Of a DNA stretch of 64,000 nucleotides, positions 1 to 9,600 are shown piece after piece (position 1 is the first letter of the stretch; the number at the start of each line of letters is the position of its first letter). The DNA is from JBFWNG01 sp050251195 (lineage in GTDB: Bacteria > Bdellovibrionota_B > Oligoflexia > Oligoflexales > Oligoflexaceae): assembly GCA_050251195.1 (NCBI GenBank), contig JBFWNG010000009.1, positions 1 to 64,000 on the forward strand, written 5' to 3'. Position numbers and translations under genes: made by a program. The notes under the pieces were generated by a model. The model saw nothing but the letters and a program-made list of their open reading frames with translations. It had not been told where the DNA came from and did no database searches.

Positions 1-218
1 AAAAGTCAACCCAAGGCGAAAACATGATTGAAGGTCACAAGAAATTGTTATAGGAGGATGTCGTCGCTACGCTCCGACTGATGACGCTCCCGTGAAAACG
101 GGTGTTGCCCTAAACTGAAAACGACCACGTTCCGGCCATATGAACGGGATTCGGGGGGATGAAGCGAGGAAGGGCTGACGGCCTTTGACCGCCAGCACAA
201 GAATGTAGAAAAAAATTC

Positions 219-1241
219 TTATCGTATAAAGACAAAGCTCACAAAACCATCAGGCGTATTAACTATTTCTTTGTATGAAGCTGGAGCCATTGTGGCAGAT
301 GAACATGCCATGGACAAGCGGACGTCTTCTCGATGGAGCTGAAAAACCGTCAAGAAGTTGTGGGTGATGGCAAATGATTTGCTGTAACTGCCAGAGAAAG
401 ATCCAATTGAAAATTCTTGGTTTTGTACTGCCAAAATCCCGGTTCCTTTATCTTCCTGCATAACCACGCAATATGGTTTCTCATAGTTAGGAACTTCGAC
501 GTGAGCTCCATTTTGGAAGTGCCAATGAAAAATATCGTTCTCGGGAGACACAGTCGGAAGATTTTGCTCAAACCGAACCACCATTGAAGGCCTTACATGA
601 CTGGCATCGAATGCACCCCAACCATCTGCCGGCGGCGGTACTGAGGTTAGACTCAAATTTGTCCATTCGAGATGCTCGTCCAGACTAGATTCGAGAATTT
701 CCAATGTCGGTTCATAAGGAAGATGCGGTCTTTCAGGTATACCTTGAAGGTTCGTTGGGTTTATCACACCTTGGAATGTGGGAGTAATGTATTGTTGAAA
801 ACATGTGATCATGCCCAAAAAGCCCTCGACTGACTCGACGGTGATTTTTGTATGAGTTCTAACGAGAGTTTCGTCAGCATCGTTCAAAAAGCCTCCTTCG
901 ATGGCAACTACCTTCAAGTTGTGGCTCAAGTAAGGGCGATCAAAAGTCAAATTCGGATCAGGAATAATTGGAACGACGAGGCCCGTGACCGTACAGTAAG
1001 GTTTGGCGGAATCCAAACCGATTCCGGCAGCAAGGAACGCGCCGTCTTGATAGTACCTTTCTTCTCCCTGACCGATCCTCGAATTAAATTTTAGTTCGGA
1101 ACCAAGCGCGATTGCTCTCAACGGTTGCATCGTTATTGAAGCGTTGAGGTTGCTTCCACTTCTCTGACCAGAGCAACTTGCTGCCCATAGACTTACAAGA
1201 ATTACAGAAGCCGTTACCGGACAAGATTTGCACAAACGCAT
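219..1241 (-). CDS. Lipoprotein of unknown function
   Basis: I do not recognise the family. The frame is open up to 1310, but I place the start at the ATG at 1241. It follows a good ribosome binding site (GAGGAACCG) and yields a lipoprotein signal peptide with n-region MRLCK, a hydrophobic core and lipobox AASC. The mature protein should be exported and lipidated on that Cys, presumably at the outer membrane. It is about 320 residues long, acidic to neutral and rich in beta-prone stretches. The Cys residues in the mature part (YCTVTG, MITCFQQ, YCVVMQ, MACSS) could form disulfides. It stands alone, divergent from the ATPase gene at 1541. Export is well supported by the sequence; no function can be assigned. 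Confidence 0.8.
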   Translation of the reverse strand: MRLCKSCPVTASVILVSLWAASCSGQRSGSNLNASITMQPLRAIALGSELKFNSRIGQGEERYYQDGAFLAAGIGLDSAKPYCTVTGLVVPIIPDPNLTFDRPYLSHNLKVVAIEGGFLNDADETLVRTHTKITVESVEGFLGMITCFQQYITPTFQGVINPTNLQGIPERPHLPYEPTLEILESSLDEHLEWTNLSLTSVPPPADGWGAFDASHVRPSMVVRFEQNLPTVSPENDIFHWHFQNGAHVEVPNYEKPYCVVMQEDKGTGILAVQNQEFSIGSFSGSYSKSFAITHNFLTVFQLHREDVRLSMACSSATMAPASYKEIVNTPDGFVSFVFIR

Positions 1242-1510
1242 CGGTTCCTCCATCAAACGTGACGAACACCTTGTGCAACCCAGGTGCCAATCATTTCCAT
1301 TTATAAGCACCCGAGACCTTGGCTGATTTTTCTTCTAAGCTCCCGATTTTGGCTAGGCAGCTAACATTCTGTCGATTGTCTATACAGGGAGCTTCCTGAG
1401 CGGTTTCTTCTTTCAATGGTTCAATTGTCTGATTTTATTAATAAAAAATCTAAGGCGGACCGAATTTCTTTTCGCCAAACTCCCTCTTTACATCGGTCCT
1501 TCAGGTTGCT

Positions 1511-1549
1511 AACGTTCAGAACGTTTGATAAGCTAACGTTATGAACGTT
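1511..1549 (+). promoter_or_regulatory. Paired AACGTT-N3-AACGTT palindromes over the start codon
   Basis: Two perfect palindromes of the form AACGTT-N3-AACGTT lie at 1511-1525 and 1535-1549. They sit inside a 24-bp direct repeat whose shared core is GCTAACGTTNNGAACGTT. The second palindrome contains the ATG start codon of the ATPase gene at 1541 as its central spacer. No Shine-Dalgarno sequence is visible, so the message may be leaderless. The layout suggests an operator for a dimeric repressor blocking transcription start. Binding is inferred; the repeat structure is seen directly. Confidence 0.6.
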
Positions 1550-2908
1550 AACGAGATAAATCAGCATTTGGGTTTGGGCGACCTTGATCTCCAGGTTGTG
1601 CTACCACATCTGGGCGAATATCAAAAACGATCCCTTCCTTTGCCGTTTGAGTTCGGTCTGAATGAACTTCCGACTGAATCCGGCATCATTTCGATTCGCG
1701 GTCCCCGGCAATATGGCAAGAGTACCTGGCTAGAACTCATGATTGCGGATTCCATAGAAGACTTTGGCAATGGTTGCGCGTTTTACCTAAATGGCGATGA
1801 AGTCGCGACGAGCGATGAACTCTTAGCGTTGATCGTTCAGGTGACCACATCTTTTGCGAAGGGGGCTAAAGTTCGGCGGCTATTCATTGATGAGATTACC
1901 GCCGTGCCCCACTGGGAGCGTGCACTCAAACGAGCAGCGGATCAGCGCATTATCAAAGATGTCCTGGTTGTAACGACAGGATCGAAGGCCTTCGACTTGA
2001 GGCGTGGCCAGGAACGACTCCCGGGCCGCAAAGGACGACTTGCTAAGACAGAGTACATCTTTTTACCATGCTCCTATCGCGCTTATTACACGAAGGTGTA
2101 CCGTGAGCGGGGTTTAGAATCATGTCAGGACTATGTTCTGACTGGTGGATCACCCTTCGCACTTAACGAAATGTATCATACGGAAGAATTGCCAGATTTC
2201 GTGCGGCAGATCACTCGTGATTGGGTGTTGGGCGAGGTCGTTCAATCGGGTCGCAACCGTACCATGCTTACTAATATCTTGCGTTGTCTGTTTAAATATG
2301 GAGGTAACCCCGTTGGATTCGCCAAACTCGCGCGCGAGTCTGGACTTGCCAACAACACCGTCGCGAGCGGCTACATCGAGCAGCTTGCAGATCTAATGTG
2401 CGTCATACCCTCCTGGCCTCTCGATCTCAAGACCGGGACCGGCATTATGCGCAAGCCGTGCAAGTTCCCGTTTGTGAACCTTTCCGCTGCTATGGCTTTC
2501 TATCCGCGCGCCCCGTTCAGCGCTTGGGAGCTCGATCGCTTGCCTCCTGAGGAAAAAAGTGTGATTTGGGAATGGGCTGTGGCTCAAGAAATCTGGCGGC
2601 GGAAGGTGCTGAAAGGCAGCGATGACCCCGAGAATATTTTGTTCTGGAGCAGCGGCAGTCATGAGCTTGATTTTGTCGATGAAAACGGCGACTTCGTAGA
2701 GGTCAAAGTAGGTAAGGCATCCGCCATGGAGTTCAGTTGGTTTCCCAAAGTATTCCCGCGCAAGCGTTTAACCGTTATTTGTTCCACTCCGTTTGAAACG
2801 GATTGGTGTTTGGGATTGACCTTGCATCAATATCTGCTCCGCGATCCGTATTTTTCGGCCTATGTTACGGATGTTCCTGAAAATCCGGATGCGCATGATG
2901 TTCGTTGA
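1541..2908 (+). CDS. AAA ATPase, DUF4143 type (AAA_14 + DUF4143)
   Basis: This is a stand-alone ATPase of the AAA_14/DUF4143 family, cytoplasmic, usually found in variable genome regions and of unclear role. Around residues 54-62 there is a P-loop of the form GPRQYGKST. A Walker B-like segment, RRLFIDEITAVPHWE, follows near residue 113. A helix-turn-helix-like stretch (GFAKLARESGLANNTVASG) lies near 258-278. The C-terminal DUF4143 part has the nuclease-like element LDFVDENGDFVEVKVGK, a D-x(n)-ExK pattern typical of this family. At 455 residues it is of normal length. The ATG at 1541 overlaps a palindromic operator candidate. The gene is divergent from the lipoprotein gene to its left and has no obvious partner to its right. 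Confidence 0.85.
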   Translation: MNVNEINQHLGLGDLDLQVVLPHLGEYQKRSLPLPFEFGLNELPTESGIISIRGPRQYGKSTWLELMIADSIEDFGNGCAFYLNGDEVATSDELLALIVQVTTSFAKGAKVRRLFIDEITAVPHWERALKRAADQRIIKDVLVVTTGSKAFDLRRGQERLPGRKGRLAKTEYIFLPCSYRAYYTKVYRERGLESCQDYVLTGGSPFALNEMYHTEELPDFVRQITRDWVLGEVVQSGRNRTMLTNILRCLFKYGGNPVGFAKLARESGLANNTVASGYIEQLADLMCVIPSWPLDLKTGTGIMRKPCKFPFVNLSAAMAFYPRAPFSAWELDRLPPEEKSVIWEWAVAQEIWRRKVLKGSDDPENILFWSSGSHELDFVDENGDFVEVKVGKASAMEFSWFPKVFPRKRLTVICSTPFETDWCLGLTLHQYLLRDPYFSAYVTDVPENPDAHDVR

Positions 2909-3008
2909 ACAAATGTGTGAGAAGCGTTTCGTTAGAAACGGAAAGCTGGAGAGTGACGACGGTTGCTGAATACAACGCTGAAGAATGCGCTGGGAGCTGG
3001 GCTGGTTA

Positions 3009-3362
3009 TTAAACGAAGATTCTTGGGGATCCAGGCATAGTGAGAATGAGGCAGAGGAAACCGCTGCCTCCGTCCAAATCAGTCCCACCAATCTTCGTCA
3101 TCCCCGGAAGGTCCACGCGAAATCTGGTATGTGAGTCTGCCACTGGCTTCGAAGAAGTTAACCACCCGCCTTCGTAGTGACCAACGTCTTCAGGTCCCAT
3201 ATGCCCAGGGTCGTAATATGTTTTTAAATCTTGAAAACGCTGACGCGCTGCCTCAGGTACTTCCTCAATTTCGATCTTCCCAACTCGTTCTATGGGGCCG
3301 AAATAGGGGTCAAAAGAAGTTCTAAGGACTGCGCGCTTCCATTCGTGATCATGGTCAGCCAA
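3009..3362 (-). CDS. Hypothetical protein or gene remnant
   Basis: This 117-residue frame begins with TTG (TTG GCT GAC CAT). No clear ribosome binding site precedes it. The first 90 or so residues have a protein-like composition, with acidic and aromatic residues and segments such as FDPYFGPIERVGKIEIEE and YYDPGHMGPEDVGHYEGGW. The last 25 look less convincing and may be read-through of a decayed end. I recognise no family. It sits alone between the ATPase and the giant lipoprotein. It may be a real small gene or the surviving part of a broken one. Confidence 0.35.
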   Translation of the reverse strand: MADHDHEWKRAVLRTSFDPYFGPIERVGKIEIEEVPEAARQRFQDLKTYYDPGHMGPEDVGHYEGGWLTSSKPVADSHTRFRVDLPGMTKIGGTDLDGGSGFLCLILTMPGSPRIFV

Positions 3363-3692
3363 GAGCGAAACTTAACCAATTTGGTGAATTTTTCAATATC
3401 TGAATCGGCAAGATCTATAAAGGTCAAAATAGTAATAATATCTGGATGTTAGATGATTCTAGCTCTTCCAGCTTCCGAGAGAATCGAGGCAAAAAGAGAA
3501 TGGGATCTCTGGTTTGATTAAGGAAATCATGGGTTTTCAGATCGTTCCAAATTTTCGTGCTCTCGCGGTACCCGCATCCTATCATCAGGCATCACCTTGT
3601 TTTTCTTGAGAAAAATAGTCGATTTATTTTCCTAAAGAACTGCAGGGGCACATCCGAATCTATTAATAAAACAATCTCGTTTTGGAAAAACA
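3363..3692. other. Gene-free stretch upstream of the giant lipoprotein
   Basis: I see no convincing gene, RNA or strong promoter in these 330 bases. Short open frames here lack start signals and protein-like composition. The segment directly before the GTG at 3693 is A/T rich and carries only a weak GGA at 3684-3686 as a possible ribosome binding site. Confidence 0.5.
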
Positions 3693-6600
3693 GTGATATT
3701 CAGCAGGACAAAAACTTGGGCACTCATTACAGCAACTTTGCTATTTGTACTAGGTTGCGACTCAGGCATGCAAATCGACACCAAAAACGAGCCTTCCGGA
3801 GCAAAAAACTGTACTGACCCTTCACTACCTGCATGTGAGGCTGCCGAAGAACTCACCATAAGAGTTGGTGCGGAAATCATAAGCGATCCCGCCTTCGCCG
3901 TGAGTTGGATCGATACAACAGCGGCAAAGCTAGGCACGAAATATCTCCTCGATGTATCAACAGACCAAGCGTGCGAGCAAAAAGTTGCGAGCTTCGAGAC
4001 GGAAGAAAAAGAGTATATGTTCGACTTTCTACGCGACGGCGTTTATTACGTCTGCTTGCAGTCATTCGATCCGCTTGACTCTGCTGCTGAAAAGGCCATT
4101 GCCGCGAATAACGGCCTAAGGATCGTGCTCGACAGAACACCTCCAGCCCTCACCTATCCAAAGGAAATCGAAAAGGCAAAAACCTTCGAAGCGGGGGTTA
4201 CCGCTGAGGACCTGACGACGATGCTGTATTTTTGGGAGAAAGTTTCGGGTCCAGGCGACGTTGAGTTCTCGGACAAGAATAATCCCAACAGCACCATCAG
4301 CATGACGGCTAATGGCGATTATAAAATTGTTCTCAAAGTAAGAGACGGCGGCGGCAATATCTCCGAAGCGCTAATTTCCGTCACATGGGACCAAACCGGC
4401 CCCCTCGTCAATGCCGGGCCCGATCAAATCGCAAAAAATTCCGTTGAGATCAACGGTACGGTGGATAGTTCCGCAGTAACAATGATGTGGGAAATGATGT
4501 CCGGCCCTACGGGCGGCAAAGCAGCCTTCTCCTCACCGACGAAAGCTAAGACGAACGTAATGGCGGATACTGACGGCAACTACGTTGTCCGTCTGACCGC
4601 CAAAGACAAATATGACAATAAATCCTACGACGAGATGACGTATACGAGAGATACAACTCCGCCAACGGTCGATGCGGGTGCGGACATTACTTCCGGCGCG
4701 ACAGTGAATCTTGTAGGAGCAGCAACCGGCGCCGCTTCCGTCGAGTGGGAGAAAGTGAGCGGACCTGGAAATCTTACATTCGGTTCGTCTACCGCGACAA
4801 GCACTTCGGTTACGGCTGACACAACAGGCATTTACATTATCAAATTGACTGCCGAAGATCTGCTTAGTAATGCCGCGACGGACATAATGGTTCTCACCTG
4901 GTCATCATCGTCGCAGCCAAGCGTTAACGTAGGAAACGATTTGGCCATTAAGTCCGCGACTCTAGTGAATGCTACTTCGCAAAACGCTGATACTTTCGTT
5001 TGGACGCAAGTCTCTGGGCCCGGATCCATTACTTTCACGCCAGACAATACGTCGGAAGACGTCACCATTTCAGGCAGCACGGACGGGACCTACGTCATAA
5101 AATTGCGAGCAACGAACTCGCAAAACGGAGACTTTGCCGAAGACGATGTAACGATCACTGTCGATACAGTCGTGCCTGCCGTAGACGTGGGTGTGGACCT
5201 GACAAATAACACCTTTGCCTCCGTCGATGCAACAAGCGGGGGCACACCCGATAACAGCCAAACCTATCAATGGACCAAGGTATCAGGCCCCGGGACGATC
5301 ACATTCGGATCGCCAAATTCCGAAGATACGAATATTACGGCTTCAGTTGACGGAACGTATGTTTTGCGACTTACGGTCACCGACATATCTGGAAACGTGG
5401 CTTCTGACGATCTCACTTACATTAAAGACTCTTTGGCCCCATCCGTAAACGCCGGCGCAGATCTTTCTACTCGGATGACTGCGAATATCAACGCAACGGT
5501 AACTGGAGCGACCACTTATCTTTGGACACAAGAATCGGGAGTTGGTGTCATTTCGTTTGGGAATTCAACTGCGGAGGACACCAGCGTTTCCGCTGATCAG
5601 GACGGAACATATGTACTCAAACTTACGGGTACGGACGCGGCTGGCAATGCTGCTTCGGACTTCGTCACCCTAACCTGGGACACAACTCCTCCAACGGTGA
5701 ACGCAGGCCCTGACGTCACAAAAAATGCACTTTTCACCCATACAGCAACAGCAAACGGCTACAGTTCCGTTTCGTGGAGCGCCGTTTCTGGCCCGGGCAA
5801 TATTACCTTTGCCAGTGGATCGAGTCTCTCCACTACCGTTACGGGAGACACTGACGGAGCCTACGTATTGCGACTTACTGCCACCGACGCGGCAGGGAAC
5901 TCTTCGTCGGACGATGTTGTTCTAACATGGGACACCGCAGCGCCTAATGTAGACGCCGGTGCTGACGTGACCGCACGCCTAACTGCTGCCATTGACGCAA
6001 GCATCTCTGGTGCTGCGGCGATCACTTGGGTGAAGCAATCCGGGCCTGGCACCATAACTTTTAGTGCTCCCAGTAGCGAAGATACCAATGTGTCAGCGAG
6101 TGCTGACGGCACCTATGTTCTAAATGTAACCGCAGTCGATGCTGCCGGCAACGCTACTTCCGACAATATGACCTTCATCTGGGACACGTCGGCACCGACT
6201 ATAAATGCAGGAGCAGACGTAACCACAGGCATCCAAGTTCTCTTGAACGCCATAACCAGCAGCGCGACGACGTACCAGTGGTCCATGGTCTCAGGACCTG
6301 GAAGTATCACCTTTGGCTCCGCAACGTCGGAAGATACCACGGCGAGTGCCGATACTGAAGGAACTTACGTATTGAGAATGGACGCAACGGATGCAGCAGG
6401 AAACACAGCCAGTGACTTTGTCAACTTCACTTGGGATGTAACGGCACCAATCGTCAATGTCGGCTCGGATATTGCCACGTTTACCGAAGCCTCCATAGAC
6501 GCAACGGTAACAGGCGGCAACACTTATCAATGGAGCAAAGTTTCAGGACCCGGCAACCTCAACTTCACTTCCCCTACCGCCATCGACACCGATATATCTG

Positions 6601-9600
6601 CAAGCGCAGACGGTATATACATTGTGCGGCTGACAGCGACTGATACCGCCGGCAACAGTGCCAGCGACGATTTGACCTTGGATTGGGACAACGACGCACC
6701 TTCGGTAAACGCAGGAGCGGATATTGTCACTAAAATAATAACGAACATCAATGCAACCGTTACAGGCGCTGTTACATACCAATGGACGCAGCAATCCGGT
6801 CCCGGAACCGCATCCTTCGGCTCCGCTACCGCCGAAGATACAAGTGTGACGGTAGATACCAATGGAGTTTACGTTTTACGGCTAACGGCAACCGATAGTG
6901 CTGGCAACTCCAACTTTGACGAAGTTAGTTTCAATTGGGACACCGTTCCGCCCTCGGTCGACGTCGGAGCAGATGTCCTCGCTCGAGTTCAATCAAGTAT
7001 TGATGCGACGACCTCGGATGCCGTCAGCTACGGATGGACCAAAATATCTGGTTCAGGAACGGTAACGTTTGGCTCGCCCTCGAGTGAAGATACAACGGTT
7101 GCGGCTTCGGCCGACGGAAGTTACACGTTGCAACTGGCTGTGACCGATGCGGCAGGCAACATCGCTGTCGACCAAATGGTTTTTACCTGGGATACTACAG
7201 CGCCTTCTGTTAACGCTGGTGCAGACGTCAATACCAATGCTCAGGTCACTCTGAATGCTGCAACCGCAGGCGGCGCCTTCTATGAATGGACAAAGCAGTC
7301 CGGCCCTGGTGCCATGACATTTGGAACGAGCACTGCAGAAGACACCACAGCAAGTGCTGATACAGACGGCACCTATATCTTGCGCCTTACCGTAACGGAC
7401 ATTGCTGGCAACAGTGGATACGACGAAATCACATTTATTTGGGATACGACGGTAAGCCCTAATCCCCAATTCACTTCGATCGATTTGATCAACGGTGCTG
7501 AAGACGGTTATATTAACCTTGCGGAGCGATCTTCGAGTTTAAAGGTGGTGGGGAATCTAAGTGCGTCAAGCTATGATGTTGCATCGTTCCAACTAGTTGG
7601 TTTTACCTCGGACTGTAGTTCCCAATCCGGTTACTCTACTACAATTCCTGCAGCTAACGCTGCAAGCTTCGGTTCCGACGGAGATTACAAAGTGTGCGTC
7701 CGGCTTTCTAAGGCTGGTCATTCAGCTATTTACGGGGAGAGCGATAAAATCGTTCTAGACACTGAACCTGCCGTATTCGGCTCCCTTCCTTTAGATAATG
7801 ACACCGCTGACGGATATGTGAATAACACAGACATCACCAACATGCTAAATATAGTCGACACTATAATTGGAGTGGATATTGCCAGCACTCAGTATGCTCT
7901 CGCGCTCAGTTCAGCAAGTTGCAGCAATGTTACCGGTTGGGCAGCCATTCCTAGTAGCGGAATGTTAGCCGGCTTTGCAGATAGTACATACAAAGTTTGT
8001 GCAAAAATGTTTGACGTAGCTGGCAATATCACCTACGACGGATCCCCGAACTTTATTCTCGATAAGACCTCACCTTCTTTTTCGAACCTTGTACTTCTGA
8101 ACACCGATGTGGGAAACTCCCACGTCGCTAACGCAACGGATCTTGTTTACAGCGTCAATGGTGTAGGGTTTAATGACGCAAGCTATAAGGTATCTCCAAC
8201 CAGTGCAAATTGCGGAACCGTAACATATGATGGACCCGACAACACGATTCCGAAAGCCTCTGACATCACCGCTCTCACTGATGGGATTTACAAAGTATGT
8301 GTACGATTAACTGACGATGCGCAAAACCCAGCGGCATACGGGACCTCCAATAATTTCGAGTTCGACCGTGGTTCCCCATCCCTGCCCCTTAATCCCGAGA
8401 TTTTCATTTGGCAAACCAACGATCAAGACATCGACATTAGTTGGCTGAAGGCTACAGATAGTTTTGTTGTCGAGACCGAGTTGACCTATAAAATTTACTA
8501 TTCCACGAACTCTTCATTTGACACCCTCGCCGAGGTTGAGGCGGGAACACCCTTTGGTAGCGGCGACTCCGATATTGAAGAAGTTCAGGTAACAGGCTTG
8601 AGTCCGAATACAACCTATTATTTCAACCTCGTAGTTCAAGATCCGGCAGGAAACAAATCCGTCTATAACAAGTTGACCCAAAAGACATACCCTGCGATGA
8701 CTTATACCTTTTCCGACGTTTCTGTGGGCTTTGACCATGCATGCGCTCTTACAACAGACAGCAAAACCTATTGTTGGGGAAACGGCGCTTACGGCGCCCT
8801 CGCCAAGAACGCAGTCCTTACCCCCGGTACCAATGCAGATTCCGACCACATCAAGCATTCGCCAGTAAGAGCAGCTAAAGGATATATATTCACACAAATC
8901 GCTACGGGAAACATATTTAGCTGCGGGATAGCAAACAATGGGAACACCTATTGTTGGGGACGTAATAATACAGGGCAGCTAGGTGACAATAGCTTTGTAG
9001 ACAAGCCACAGCCGGTCCTAGTAGCGGGCGCGCACACCTTCACCGAAATAAGTGCAGGCAGCGCACACGTTTGCGGAATTGATGAAAACAATGTCGCCTA
9101 TTGCTGGGGCAGCAATTCGCATGGCCAACTCGGCAACAATAGTACAATTGCCTCTAATGTCCCGGTGGCTGTTGACGGAGGCGCGACGACCTTTACAAAA
9201 ATTTCCGCTGGAGGCTCATTTACCTGCGGCATTGATGAGAATAACGTCGCCTACTGCTGGGGTAGGAACAATGTAGGGCAGCTGGGAAATAATGATGCTA
9301 CCTTTACTAACCAAGATGAGCCCACGCTGGTCTCCGGTGGATTAACATTCAACGACATAGCGGCTGGATGGTTACATGCCTGTGGAATCGCAACAAATGG
9401 GAGCACCTACTGTTGGGGAAGCGGCGGGCAAGGAGAAATTGGAAACAATGCCATCTTAGATCGTCGCGTTCCTACTTTGGTCTCCGGCAGCCATAACTTC
9501 ACGTCAGTCTACGCCGGCTATTACAATAGCTGTGCTATCAACTCTTCAAATAGTGCCTATTGTTGGGGCGCAAATTTTAACGGCCAAGGCGGTGACGGCA

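Noticed and set aside
1..218. Repeat-like piece TCGCTACGCTCCGACTGATGACG near the window start
   Set aside because: It resembles the dispersed repeat but differs at too many bases to count as a sure copy, and the window edge limits the view.
2921..2945. Hairpin CGTTTC-GTTA-GAAACG after the ATPase gene as terminator
   Set aside because: The stem is short and no T-run follows.
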